64,000 nt of DNA from CAVPCZ01 sp963702445 (GTDB lineage: Bacteria > Bacteroidota > Ignavibacteria > UBA10030 > UBA6906). Numbering within the stretch: the stretch's first letter is position 1; every line of letters starts with the position of its first letter. A model generated the notes under the pieces. It saw nothing but the letters and a program-made list of their open reading frames with translations, ran no database searches and was not told the origin of the DNA. The translations under genes were made by a program, and so were the position numbers. The DNA lies in the NCBI GenBank assembly GCA_963702445.1, contig CAVPCZ010000019.1, forward strand, positions 1-64,000, read 5' to 3'. Of this stretch, positions 9,229-20,135 are shown piece after piece.

Positions 9229-11604
9229 TTAGAAGCCTTTGCCGAACACAAAATGGAACCGCCAGCCGTCCGGCCTCCCGTCGCGCGGGAATACATCATC
9301 AAAGCCGTACCCGTAGTCAAACCCGATCATGCCGATCGGATTGATGAGCAGCCGCGCGCCCAGGCCGGCGGAACGTTTCAAATCAAAGAAGTCCGCGCGG
9401 GCGAACGACTCGTACACATTGCCGCCTTCGACAAACGTGAGCAGGTAGATCGGGATCGGGTTCACGGCAAGCGCGAACCGCACTTCCAGCGTTTGCTTCG
9501 CCATCGCCTGCCCGCCGACGATCGCACCGTTGGAGTTGCGCGGACCGACCGCCTGGTCTTCATACCCGCGGAGCGGGGTTGTGGAGATGTAGCCCAGTCC
9601 CGTCCCCCCCATGAAGAAGAGATCCACGGGCTGAATATACGATTGCCTGTAGAATGTCGCGACGTAGCCGTACTGGCTCGAAAGATACAGCGCCATGCGG
9701 CTCGAGCCAAACAGCGGCAGATACCATTCCGAATTGAACACCCACTTGTGGAAGTCGATAGTCCCCGGCAGCAGGGGTCCGCCGGCCATCTGGATGGAAA
9801 GGGAGACGTTGGATCCCATGGTCGGGAATATCGGGTTGTCCACGCTGTTCCGTGAGAGTACCTGCGTGATGCTCACCTGGCTGGATTGCCCTTCGCGGTA
9901 GATGCCCCGGCCGTCCCGCACTTCGTTCACCTGGGCATCGAAGATCCAGTCCCCGCGGAAATAATCATCCGGCCATTTGAACCGTCGGCCCAGGCGGACC
10001 GACCCGCCGGTACGCTGGTAGTCGAAGGTGTAGACCTGGCGCGTGTCGAAGAGCGTCACCCCCAGCAGGGTGGAGGTATTAAAGAGCCAGGGCTCTGTAA
10101 AACCGATCGTGAAGGTCCGGTACCGCGAGCCCTCGCCGAACATCCATTCGAAATTGAGGACCTGACCCGCGCCGCCGGTCAGCGGTTCGCTGATGGAGAA
10201 ATTGTTGATGGTGAACCCGAGTGCGCCCGTGACCCCGAACGCGCCGCTGTACCCCACGGAGGCATTGATGTTGTCGCTGGACTTCTCCTCCACTTCGTAG
10301 GTCAGATCCACGGTCTTGTCATCCACCAGCACGTAATCCGGTTTGATTTTCTCCGGATTGAAGTAGTTCAGCTGGGAAAGCTGACGGATGGTCCGGACAA
10401 TTGCCGCGCGGCTGAAGTAGTCGCCCGGACGCGTATAGAATTCGCGCCGCAGGACCTTCTCCTGTGTCTTGGTATTGCCCTTGACGTTGACGTGGCCGAT
10501 TTTGAACTGATTCATCTCGTACACATTCACGAGAATATCGATGCTGTCTTCAGCAACCCGGGTCTCGCGCGGCTCGAGATTGAAGCGCAGGTAGCCGTTG
10601 TCCAGGTACAGTGCGGCCACATCGTTCTGTTCCTCATTGCCGCGAAGGTTCCTTTCGAACTTCTCGGCGTTGTAGATTTCACCCGGGACCATGTTGATCC
10701 GTTCGTTCAACACATAGTCGGGATACACGGTGTTCCCCTGCCATGCAAGCCGGCGGAGCTTGTACTGTGCGCCTTCGTGGACCTTCATGTGGATGAACAT
10801 TTCGGTCCGGTCTTCACTGTAGGTCAGCGTGTCAAAAAGCAGCTGCGCGTCACGATAACCGTTTCTCCGGTAAAACTGGATGATCCTGGCCTTGTCTTCC
10901 TGGAATTTCTTGCGGTCGAGTTTGGCGGACGACCAGAATTTCCACCATTGTTTCACGGCGGTATCGTCCATCGCCCCGGACAGGTCGTCGTCCGAAAAGG
11001 CGGTGTTGCCCTCGAATTCGATACTCGCGACCTCGACTTCGCTCCCCTCGTTGATCGTCACGCGCACCAGCATCCGCTGCTTGGTGGTATCGATGGGTTC
11101 GGTGGTGAGCGCAACGGTCGCGAGCAGGTAGCCCTCTTTTTCATAGAGCTTCTGGATTTCGCGCGAAACCCTGTTCAGATCCTGGGGCGGCAGAACCTGA
11201 CCGCGGATGAAGGTGACGACCTTCCGGATGTCATCGGTGCTCACCCCGTCATTCCCTTCAATCTCCAGCCTCTCAAACCGGGGATATTCGGTGACCTTGA
11301 CCAGAAGAAAGACACCGTTTCCCATCTTGCGGTCGGTGAGTATCTGGATATCTTCGAACATGCGGAGGGACCAGAGCTTCCGGACCGCCTGACTGATCTG
11401 ATCGCCCGGCACGGTGATTTCATCACCGACCTTCAATCCTGAATTGGCGATAACGGCCGCGGGATCTGCAAGCGTGTTCCCTTCAACGGAGATGCCGAGA
11501 ATCTTCAGAACTTCCTGGGAGGGGGGTGTCTGGGCGCTCAGATGGATCGGGGCAAACAGGGCTATTCCAGCGGCCAACAGCACCAGCACTCGCGTCTTCA
11601 TCAT
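9229..11604 (-). CDS. bamA: Outer membrane protein assembly factor BamA
   Basis: A 791-residue Omp85 protein that inserts beta-barrels into the outer membrane. The order is signal peptide (1-25, ending LSAQ), five POTRA domains (~30-420; repeated segments such as VEGNTLADPA, IEGNDGVST, FEGNTAFSD, WQGNTVYPD, VKGNTKTQE) and a 16-strand barrel ending in Phe, as outer-membrane barrels do. The start is ATG 11604 (or the adjacent ATG 11601), immediately after the uppS stop. The open frame extends upstream over uppS but only as an antiparallel shadow. The neighbours (two ompH genes, lpx genes, uppS) make this an envelope-biogenesis operon. Confidence 0.96.
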   Translation of the reverse strand: MMKTRVLVLLAAGIALFAPIHLSAQTPPSQEVLKILGISVEGNTLADPAAVIANSGLKVGDEITVPGDQISQAVRKLWSLRMFEDIQILTDRKMGNGVFLLVKVTEYPRFERLEIEGNDGVSTDDIRKVVTFIRGQVLPPQDLNRVSREIQKLYEKEGYLLATVALTTEPIDTTKQRMLVRVTINEGSEVEVASIEFEGNTAFSDDDLSGAMDDTAVKQWWKFWSSAKLDRKKFQEDKARIIQFYRRNGYRDAQLLFDTLTYSEDRTEMFIHMKVHEGAQYKLRRLAWQGNTVYPDYVLNERINMVPGEIYNAEKFERNLRGNEEQNDVAALYLDNGYLRFNLEPRETRVAEDSIDILVNVYEMNQFKIGHVNVKGNTKTQEKVLRREFYTRPGDYFSRAAIVRTIRQLSQLNYFNPEKIKPDYVLVDDKTVDLTYEVEEKSSDNINASVGYSGAFGVTGALGFTINNFSISEPLTGGAGQVLNFEWMFGEGSRYRTFTIGFTEPWLFNTSTLLGVTLFDTRQVYTFDYQRTGGSVRLGRRFKWPDDYFRGDWIFDAQVNEVRDGRGIYREGQSSQVSITQVLSRNSVDNPIFPTMGSNVSLSIQMAGGPLLPGTIDFHKWVFNSEWYLPLFGSSRMALYLSSQYGYVATFYRQSYIQPVDLFFMGGTGLGYISTTPLRGYEDQAVGPRNSNGAIVGGQAMAKQTLEVRFALAVNPIPIYLLTFVEGGNVYESFARADFFDLKRSAGLGARLLINPIGMIGFDYGYGFDDVFPRDGRPDGWRFHFVFGKGF

Positions 11605-11605
11605 A

Positions 11606-12442
11606 TTACGGCCCTGCAACACTCTTGAGAAAACGACGCAAACCGCTCTTGCCGCCGTTCTCTTTGTGAACCTGTTCGCTGACCATACCGAAGCGCCGCT
11701 CGCGCCGCTGATAGTCGCTGATGGCGGCATACAAATCGCTCCGGCGAAATGCGGGCCAGAATTTCGGCGTGATATATATCTCCGAATAGGCAAGCTGCCA
11801 GAGGAGAAAATTGCTGATCCGCAATTCACCGCTTGTGCGGACAAGGAGATCGGGGTCCGGTGCGCCCTGCGTGGAAAGATGGCGGGCGACGACCTCTTCG
11901 GTGACCGTCCCCGGATCGAGACGCCCTTCCCGGATCTCCCGGGCGATACCCTTGACCGCTTCCGTGATATCCCACCGGCCGCTGTAACTGAGGGCCAGTG
12001 TCAGCGTAAGTCCGGTGTTGTCCTGCGTCTTGATGCCGGCATCCCTCAACTCCGCCTGTACCTCGGCCGGGAGCGCCCTGGTGTCGCCGATGGTCTGCAA
12101 ACGGACATTGTTCGTGTGGAGCCGGTCGGTCTCGTCGCGCAGGGCTGTCAGCAGAAGCCGCATCAGCAGCGAGACTTCCTCTTCGGGGCGCTTCCAGTTC
12201 TCCTTGGAGAAGGCGTACAGGGTGAGATACTCGACACCGAGTTGGCCGCAGACCTCAACGATTTCCCGGACCGATTCTACGCCTTCGTGATGACCGGCTA
12301 TGCGCGGGAGTCCACGCTTTTTTGCCCAGCGCCCGTTTCCGTCCATAATAACGGCAATATGCCGGGGGATCTCCCCGGCGGAACGCAGGCTCTCCTGCTC
12401 GGCTTTGTCTTTTCCCGTCGCTTCCCGCGGACCAGATGCCAA
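11606..12442 (-). CDS. uppS: Undecaprenyl diphosphate synthase (isoprenyl transferase)
   Basis: UppS extends farnesyl diphosphate with eight isopentenyl units to the C55 carrier for peptidoglycan and O-antigen. The cis-prenyltransferase motifs are present: IMDGNGRWAKKRG (about 33-45), LTLYAFSKENWKRP, SYSGRWDI, and RTSGELRISNFLLWQLAYSE. The 278 residues are slightly longer than usual because of a polar N-terminal tail of about 25 residues, so a later start is possible. It is the first gene of the minus-strand envelope operon, driven by the promoter at 12505-12533. Confidence 0.96.
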   Translation of the reverse strand: MASGPREATGKDKAEQESLRSAGEIPRHIAVIMDGNGRWAKKRGLPRIAGHHEGVESVREIVEVCGQLGVEYLTLYAFSKENWKRPEEEVSLLMRLLLTALRDETDRLHTNNVRLQTIGDTRALPAEVQAELRDAGIKTQDNTGLTLTLALSYSGRWDITEAVKGIAREIREGRLDPGTVTEEVVARHLSTQGAPDPDLLVRTSGELRISNFLLWQLAYSEIYITPKFWPAFRRSDLYAAISDYQRRERRFGMVSEQVHKENGGKSGLRRFLKSVAGP

Positions 12443-12504
12443 GGAAATCGCTCTCCAGTCAGAAAATGGTGGTACTCCGCCGCACGGTGTACGGCGGGAA
12501 TAAA

Positions 12505-12564
12505 AATGTAACGGATTTTCGCCCGAAAGTCAAATTTGACTTTCGGCGCCCATTCCGGTATATT
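12505..12564. promoter_or_regulatory. Symmetric divergent promoter with perfect 24-bp palindrome
   Basis: A perfect palindrome spans 12523-12546. Each half supplies a TTGACT -35 box. On the plus strand TTGACT (12536-12541), 17 bases, TATATT (12559-12564) faces ybaB. On the minus strand TTGACT (12533-12528), 17 bases, TACATT (12510-12505) faces uppS. The two promoters therefore sit back to back with overlapping -35 regions. A dimeric regulator bound at the palindrome would block both. This is inference; no regulator gene is nearby. Confidence 0.75.
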
Positions 12565-12594
12565 TTTTTGCACTCTATACCAGAAAGGGACCCT

Positions 12595-12930
12595 ATGGGC
12601 GCTCCGAACATGGCGGGAATGATGAAACAGATCCAGAAAATGCAGGAACGGATGGCCCAGGTGCAGGAGGAATTGGAGCGGAAAACCGTGGTGGGGGAAG
12701 CCGGCGGAGGAATGGTAAAAGTGACTGCAAACGGCAAACAGCACATTGTCAGCATTGCCATTGAGAAAGAAGTGGTGAACCCGGACGACGTCGCAATGCT
12801 GGAGGATCTTGTCCTTGCCGCTGTCAACAAAGCTCTCGAAGAATCCTCCAGAACGGCCCAGGAAGAAATGGCGAAGGTGACGAGCGGCATGATGCCGAAT
12901 ATCCCCGGACTGAACATCCCGGGTTTCTAA
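12595..12930 (+). CDS. YbaB/EbfC-family nucleoid-associated protein
   Basis: A 111-residue protein with the YbaB pattern: N-terminal coiled helix (MAGMMKQIQKMQERMAQVQEEL), then a beta sheet (VKVTANGKQHIVSIAIEKEVV) and a C-terminal helix with a Gly/Met/Pro-rich tail. The family forms dimers that bind DNA without strong sequence specificity. The ATG at 12595 has AGAAAGGGA four bases upstream; the frame stays open further 5' into the promoter, which is not coding. It is followed by recR, the classic pairing. Confidence 0.93.
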   Translation: MGAPNMAGMMKQIQKMQERMAQVQEELERKTVVGEAGGGMVKVTANGKQHIVSIAIEKEVVNPDDVAMLEDLVLAAVNKALEESSRTAQEEMAKVTSGMMPNIPGLNIPGF

Positions 12931-12946
12931 AACATACCGCGGGATT

Positions 12947-13543
12947 ATGCTGTACACATCGGAAACCCTCCAGCAGCTCATTGAGCATTTCTCCCGTCTT
13001 CCCGGCATCGGCCGCAAGACCGCGCTCCGCCTTGCGCTTTTTGTCCTCAAACAACCGCGTGAGGACGTGGTCGCCATGGCACGCGCGCTGGTGGACGTCA
13101 AAGACCGGATCCGGTCCTGCTCCGTCTGCTGCAACATCACCGAAGTTGATCCCTGCACAATATGCGGAAGCCCGAGACGGGACCCCCAGATCATCTGTGT
13201 CGTTGAAGAGCCGAGCGATGTGATCGCCATCGAAAAGACCAATGATTTCAGGGGTTTGTACCATGTCCTGGGCGGAGCACTCTCCCCCCTTGACGGCATC
13301 GGGCCCGATGAACTGAAGGCAAGGGAACTGCTTGCAAGGCTCCCGGGCAGTGTGCTGGAAGTGATTCTCGCGCTGAACCCGACGGTGGAAGGCGAAGCCA
13401 CCACCATCTATCTGACCCGGCTTCTGAAGCCCCTCGGGGTGAGGGTCAGCCGCCTCGCTCGGGGCATTCCGGTGGGCGGAAATCTGGAATTTGCCGACGA
13501 AGCAACGCTGTCCAGGGCGCTGGAGGGACGGATCGTCCTGTGA
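12947..13543 (+). CDS. recR: Recombination mediator protein RecR
   Basis: A 198-residue, full-length RecR. With RecO (and RecF) it loads RecA onto gapped DNA coated by SSB. Seen are the helix-hairpin-helix (FSRLPGIGRKTALRLA, ~15-30), a four-cysteine zinc finger (C-x2-C-x10-C-x2-C near 56-75) and a Toprim domain starting ICVVEEPSDVIAIEKT. The C-terminal Walker-like LARGIPVGG is typical. It is 16 bases after ybaB; its stop overlaps the next start (GTGA). Confidence 0.97.
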   Translation: MLYTSETLQQLIEHFSRLPGIGRKTALRLALFVLKQPREDVVAMARALVDVKDRIRSCSVCCNITEVDPCTICGSPRRDPQIICVVEEPSDVIAIEKTNDFRGLYHVLGGALSPLDGIGPDELKARELLARLPGSVLEVILALNPTVEGEATTIYLTRLLKPLGVRVSRLARGIPVGGNLEFADEATLSRALEGRIVL

Positions 13544-14139
13544 CCCGCCCGGCCGGTAGAATCCTTCACCCATTCCTGTTCTTGTTGTTTTTCCCCTTTC
13601 CGGGATGCGGGCTGTTCGGGCCGCGTGACCCCGAGCCGCCGACACAGTCCGGCCTGAACAACCGCCCCCCGACGGAACCGTCCATTGTCATCGCGAACCT
13701 CCAGAGCGCCATCGACCAGAAGAACATTGTCAATTATGCAGGGTGTTTCGCCGATCCGTCCAAGGGAAACCCGCCCTTTGTCTTCATCCCCTCGGCGGAC
13801 GCCGGAGCACTGTACGCCGGGGTCCTTTCGACCTGGTCGTACAATGACGAGCAGGCGTACTTCCAGAACCTCATCGCCCGGAGTCCGGCGCAGGCGTTCT
13901 CCAGCCTCTCCCTCACCCTGAAGACGTCGACCGTCAGTGCGGATTCGGTCGTCTACAGTTATGACTATGTGCTGGTGTTCGAGCATACCGATCCGGGCTT
14001 TCCCCGTACCGCCCGGGGCGCGCTGCAGTTCACGCTGCGGGTGGATAACAGCAACTTCTGGATGATCCAGCGCTGGGTGGATTTCAGGACCACAGCGGAT
14101 ATTTCGTGGAGCCATTTCAAAGGAAATTTCAGCAATTGA
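13540..14139 (+). CDS. Putative lipoprotein, NTF2-like fold suspected
   Basis: The 199-residue protein starts at a GTG overlapping the recR stop. A hydrophobic N-terminus runs into FPFPGC at about residue 23, a plausible lipobox for lipid attachment. The mature part begins a helix NLQSAIDQKNIVNYAGCFAD and ends in strands (FWMIQRWVDFR), reminiscent of small NTF2/SnoaL-like domains. This is a shape argument, not a family match. The next gene has the same plan, so the two may be partners or old duplicates. Function unknown; it probably sits at the periplasmic face of a membrane. Confidence 0.8.
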   Translation: MTRPAGRILHPFLFLLFFPFPGCGLFGPRDPEPPTQSGLNNRPPTEPSIVIANLQSAIDQKNIVNYAGCFADPSKGNPPFVFIPSADAGALYAGVLSTWSYNDEQAYFQNLIARSPAQAFSSLSLTLKTSTVSADSVVYSYDYVLVFEHTDPGFPRTARGALQFTLRVDNSNFWMIQRWVDFRTTADISWSHFKGNFSN

Positions 14140-14642
14140 CCCGTGCACTCATCTTTCTTCTCTCCCTTGTCGCCCTGAGTGCAGCACCCGCCTGCCTCAA
14201 TCCGTTCGCGCCGGCGTGGGACACGTCGCCTTCGGAATCCACCTGTGACCCGAATACCATCGAAGGGCTTTTTCAGTGCTTCCAGGCGGCCTATACCTTC
14301 CGCGATACCATCGTGTACGGACAGCTGATCGATCCGAACTTCGTCTTCGTGTACCGCAACTATGACCTGGGCATCGACGTCACCTGGGGCCGGGACGATG
14401 ACATGCGGACAACCTTCGGGTTGTTTCAGAATGCGCAGAAACTGGATCTGATCTGGAACAACATTATCTCCACAACCGCCGAATCCACAAGCGTCAATGT
14501 GATTCGCGGCTTCAACCTGACGCTGGTCTTCAACCCGAGTGACATTGAACGGATCGACGGGTATGCAAATCTCACCCTGCGCCGTGTACGCATTTCCGAT
14601 CCCTGGAAAATCGTGCGCTGGCGCGATGAATCCAACTTCTGA
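14136..14642 (+). CDS. Putative lipoprotein, paralogue-like partner of preceding gene
   Basis: I place the start at TTG 14136, which overlaps the previous stop (TTGA). This gives a short lipoprotein signal ending ALSAAPAC, with AAAGGAA about 9 bases upstream. An ATG at 14106 is possible but would add a polar tail before the signal. The mature part (~150 residues) contains IEGLFQCFQAAYTFRDTIVYGQLI and ends DPWKIVRWRDE, resembling the helix-then-sheet plan of its neighbour. The ftsX gene follows, so the pair may have an envelope role. Not recognised beyond that. Confidence 0.78.
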   Translation: MTRALIFLLSLVALSAAPACLNPFAPAWDTSPSESTCDPNTIEGLFQCFQAAYTFRDTIVYGQLIDPNFVFVYRNYDLGIDVTWGRDDDMRTTFGLFQNAQKLDLIWNNIISTTAESTSVNVIRGFNLTLVFNPSDIERIDGYANLTLRRVRISDPWKIVRWRDESNF

Positions 14643-14684
14643 GGACGACGACGTGTCTGACCCACGGCCGGGATTTCCCCTACC

Positions 14685-15554
14685 ATGAGCCTTTCATACA
14701 CTCTGCGTGAAAGCTTTTCCGGCTTTACACGCACAAAACTCTCCAGCATACTCTCCGTGATGACGGTCGCCATCGCCCTCCTGTTCCTGGGCCTCTTCAC
14801 GGTGATCACGATTCACGCCAACCGGTTTCTGGATGAGCTCCGCAATCGCGTCGAGGTGGAAGCCTTTCTCGAAGAACCGATCGCTCTCATCGACGTGGAC
14901 AGTCTCGGCCGCGTCATCGCCACTATGGAGGGCGTCGAGCGCGTGGAGTACGTGACCAAGGAACAGGCCGCGGAGACCTTCAAGAAGGAATTCGGCGAAG
15001 ACATCCTCGACGTGCTGGACTACAATCCGCTCCCGCCTTCGTTCAAGGTGTTTCTCAAGGACGGATACAAGACGCCGGCCCGTGCCGAAGCACTCGAACA
15101 CCGGCTCCGTGCGTGCAGCGGCATTGAAGATGTGGTCTACAGAAAGGCCATGCTGACAATCATCGATCAGCGGGCCCGGGCCCTGCACAACGTGACGCTC
15201 GGCCTGGGGATCCTCGTGGGCCTTTCGGCAATCATCCTGGTCTCCAACACGATCCGGCTCGCGATCTACGCCAAACGCCAGCTTATCCGGACCATGGAGC
15301 TTGTCGGCGCGACAGGGCTCTTCATCCGGGTGCCCTTCCTGCTGGAGGGAATCCTGCAGGGTCTGCTGGGAGGCATGATCGCTGCCGGCGTTCTGTATCT
15401 GTTGCTTGTCCATGGCCTCCGGTACCTCTCCTCCGAACTGGCCGCGTATATCGCCATGTCCCCCGCCTTCTACCTGCTCGTGGTCCTGGCCGGCCTCCTC
15501 CTCGGGCTGGTGGGCGCGCTGATTGCGGTGATACGTTTCATACGGAAAGATTGA
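14685..15554 (+). CDS. ftsX: Cell division ABC-transporter-like permease FtsX
   Basis: FtsX with FtsE forms a divisome complex that activates septal peptidoglycan hydrolases through its periplasmic domain. The 289-residue protein has TM1 at ~23-45, a ~110-residue extracytoplasmic domain (RVEVEAFLEEP...), and three further TM segments at ~170-190, 215-240 and 258-282. YTLRESFSGFTRTKLSS at the N-terminus and RTMELVGATG before TM3 are family marks. ftsE is not adjacent, which is common in FCB genomes. Confidence 0.93.
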   Translation: MSLSYTLRESFSGFTRTKLSSILSVMTVAIALLFLGLFTVITIHANRFLDELRNRVEVEAFLEEPIALIDVDSLGRVIATMEGVERVEYVTKEQAAETFKKEFGEDILDVLDYNPLPPSFKVFLKDGYKTPARAEALEHRLRACSGIEDVVYRKAMLTIIDQRARALHNVTLGLGILVGLSAIILVSNTIRLAIYAKRQLIRTMELVGATGLFIRVPFLLEGILQGLLGGMIAAGVLYLLLVHGLRYLSSELAAYIAMSPAFYLLVVLAGLLLGLVGALIAVIRFIRKD

Positions 15555-15568
15555 CGTGGGACGGCTTG

Positions 15569-15597
15569 TTGCACTATTGCCTGACGTTTTGTAGATT
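15569..15597 (+). promoter_or_regulatory. Promoter of the sdhCAB operon
   Basis: TTGCAC (15569-15574), a 17-base spacer and TAGATT (15592-15597) lie in the 137-base gap between ftsX and sdhC, leaving a leader of roughly 90 bases before the sdhC ATG. The spacing matches other promoters in the window. Confidence 0.55.
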
Positions 15598-15691
15598 ACT
15601 CACGATTTTGACATTACCGTCCACACGACGCTTTCCCGGTTCTTCATTCTCACCGATCTCCTGGTATCCACTATAGTAGAGAGCGATCTCT

Positions 15692-16345
15692 ATGAGCAAG
15701 ACAACCGCATTCCTGACGTCCTCGGTCGGCCGGAAGCTGATCATGGGGCTGTCCGGGCTCTTCCTGTGCAGCTTCCTGGTGGTTCACCTCTATCTGAACC
15801 TCTTCCTGTTCAAGCAGGATAACGGCGGGACGTTCGACCTCTATTCGGAGTTCATGGCGACCTACCCCCTGATCCGGCCGCTGGAGTTCCTCCTGTTTTT
15901 CGGTTTCCTCCTCCACGCCTTTCTGGGCATCTGGCTCTGGCTGGTGAATCGCCGGGCACGCCCGGTGCGCTATGCCGTCCTGAAAGCAGGCGACAGCAGT
16001 GCCCTGTCATCGCGTATCATGTGGGCCACCGGCATCGTGATTGCCGCCTTTCTGGTGCTGCACATCAACGCGTTCTTCATCCAGTCGCGGTTCTTTGCCA
16101 ACGGGCGCACCATGTATGAAATCGTGCGGGAAGCGTTCCTCAATCCGTGGACCGTCGGCTTCTATCTGGTGGCCCTCGCCTTCCTTGCCTATCATCTGCG
16201 GCACGGCTTCCAGTCCTCATTCCAGACATTCGGCCTCCGGCACCCCCGGTACAGGCAGGCAATAGATCTTCTTGCCATAATCTTCTGGCTGTTCATCCCG
16301 CTGGGATTCGCCGCCATCCCGCTCTTCTTCCTCTGGGCTCACTAA
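15692..16345 (+). CDS. sdhC: Succinate dehydrogenase/fumarate reductase cytochrome b subunit
   Basis: A 217-residue membrane protein with five predicted TM helices, matching the diheme single-subunit anchor (type B) used by Bacteroidota and epsilon-proteobacteria. It binds heme b and quinone and holds SdhAB at the inner face of the cytoplasmic membrane. Candidate heme ligands are the histidines in VVHLYLN (TM1), LHAFLG (TM2), VLHINAF (TM3) and YHLRHGFQSSFQ (TM4). It is first in the sdhC-A-B operon, with 12 bases to sdhA. Confidence 0.93.
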   Translation: MSKTTAFLTSSVGRKLIMGLSGLFLCSFLVVHLYLNLFLFKQDNGGTFDLYSEFMATYPLIRPLEFLLFFGFLLHAFLGIWLWLVNRRARPVRYAVLKAGDSSALSSRIMWATGIVIAAFLVLHINAFFIQSRFFANGRTMYEIVREAFLNPWTVGFYLVALAFLAYHLRHGFQSSFQTFGLRHPRYRQAIDLLAIIFWLFIPLGFAAIPLFFLWAH

Positions 16346-16357
16346 AGGGTCATCACC

Positions 16358-18270
<1,913 letters not shown>

Positions 18271-18271
<1 letters not shown>

Positions 18272-19011
18272 TGAACTTCACGGTGAAGATCTGGAGACAG
18301 AGGAACCGGGACACCAAGGGGAAGCTGGTCACGTACACGGTGCGCGACATCTCCCCGGATGCATCCTTCCTGGAAATGATCGACGTGCTGAACGAAGACC
18401 TGGTCCGGAAAGGCGAAGAACCGGTGGCGTATGACCATGATTGCCGCGAAGGCATCTGCGGCAGCTGCGGTTTGATGATCAGCGGCCGCGCGCACGGACC
18501 CAATCACGGCGCCGCAACATGCGAGCTCCGCATGCGCAGTTTCCCCGACGGCGGCACCATCACGGTGGAACCCTGGCGCGCCCGGCCGTTCCCGGTCATC
18601 AAGGACCTGATGGTGGACCGCACCGCATTCGACCGGATCATGCAGGCCGGAGGATATGTCTCCGTGAAAACCGGACAGGCACCCGACGCCAATGCCATCC
18701 CGGTCCCGAAACACCATGCGGAGGAGGCGATGGATGCCGCGGCGTGCATCGGGTGCGGCGCCTGCGTCGCCACCTGCCCCAACGGTTCCGCCATGCTCTT
18801 CGTCGCCGCCAAGGTGTCGCAGTTTGCCCTCCTCCCGCAGGGACACGCCGAGCGGAAGGAACGGGTGGAACGGATGATCGCGCAGATGGACGCGGAAGGA
18901 TTCGGCGCATGCTCCAACACATATGCCTGCGAAGCCGAGTGTCCCAAAGAGATCTCCGTTCAGCATATCGCGCGCCTCAACCGGGAATTCATCCGCGCAA
19001 AAGTGATGTAG
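18271..19011 (+). CDS. sdhB: Succinate dehydrogenase/fumarate reductase iron-sulfur subunit
   Basis: A 246-residue subunit that passes electrons from SdhA to the membrane heme and quinone site. The [2Fe-2S] ligands are in CREGICGSCG and the later HGAATCEL. The [4Fe-4S] and [3Fe-4S] ligands are in CIGCGACVATCPN and the C-terminal ACSNTYACEAECPKEI. I chose ATG 18271 (TGATG with sdhA); a GTG at 18268 just before it is equally well placed relative to AGAGGAG. Confidence 0.97.
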
Positions 19012-19031
19012 GTTCAGAAGGGCGTTGACAC

Positions 19032-20016
19032 ATGCTCCCGGCAATCATTCACCCGGCCGACCTCCGGACCCTGTACGGCAAAATCCGTGATACCGGCGGC
19101 ACTGTTCTCTCCAGACTCCTCGCAGGGAACGAGAAACGCGTTCGTGCGACATGGCGTCAGACGGGGGCCGGTCCCACACAGTGGACGGCGATCCCGCTCA
19201 TCCAGGAACGCATTCGGACCAGGATCACGGGTGATCCCCGCATCAATATCCCCCAGTACGTCACCGGGCGTTACGGAAACCCCGAACTCAAATGGCGTGC
19301 CCTGTCCCTGGGATGCGGCACAGGGAGAAAAGAGCTTGCGTGGGCGGCGACCGGCGCAATCGAGTCCCTCGACGCTTTCGACATTTCTCCCGAACGAATC
19401 GCCGAAGCACAACGGCTTGCCGCGCAGGCCGCCAAGACAGAACTCCTGCGATTCGCCGTCGGCGATGCCCGCTCCCTGCAGCTGCCACCCGGGGGATACA
19501 ATCTCATCATCGTGGAAGACGCCCTTCATCACTTCTCCCCTTTGCATGTCCTGCTGAAACGTATAGATGGATGGCTTGCCCCGGGCGGCCTTTTTGTCGT
19601 CAACGAGTACGTCGGGCCGAACCGTTTTCAATGGACCGGACGCCAGCTGGCCATCACCAACGGGCTGCTCTCTTCCATGTCCGCCCGCTTCACTCTCCGC
19701 TCCGACGGACAGCCGAAACTGCCGGTGCATCGCCCGGGGAAACTGACCATGTTCATGTCTGATCCGTCCGAGGCGGCGGAATCGGCCAGGATCCTTCCGG
19801 CCGTCCGCACCCTTTTCGACATCCGCGAAGAGAAGCCCTACGGCGGGACGGTTCTGCATCTCCTCTTTGAAGGACATTGCGCATCATTTCCTGCAGCCGG
19901 ACGCTGAAGCAGAAGAAATCCTGCACCGGTGTTGCACCGCCGAGGACGAAGCCTTCGCCCGCGGCGAGATACAGAGTGATTTTTCTTTCCTGGTTGCAGC
20001 GAAACGATCCCCGTGA
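19032..20016 (+). CDS. Class I SAM-dependent methyltransferase, frameshifted near its C-terminus
   Basis: The SAM-binding motif I appears as ALSLGCGTGRKEL (~90-102), followed by FDISPERIAEAQ, AVGDARSL and a DALHHF motif, then GGLFVVNEYVG. This is a family of unknown substrate. The frame closes at 19907, but the next frame from about 19867 continues with sensible sequence, KDIAHHF...EEILHRC...GEIQSDFSFLVAAKR, to a TGA at 20014-20016. One inserted base near 19865-19870 would restore a protein of about 327 residues. It is probably a sequencing indel or recent mutation. It stands alone between sdhB and the TPR gene. Confidence 0.82.
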
Positions 20017-20135
20017 CACCGCGTGCGGCGCACCCCAGCCACCACGCCCCCTTCCTTGCAAGCCAACGAAATATCTCGTACGTTATTATGGTACCCTCGC
20101 GTAATGTTGTTATGTCACCCAATGACCCCAAAGGT

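Noticed and set aside
9886..11442. A 518-codon plus-strand open frame opposite bamA
   Set aside because: It is a mirror of codon bias in bamA; no recognisable motif or start signal.
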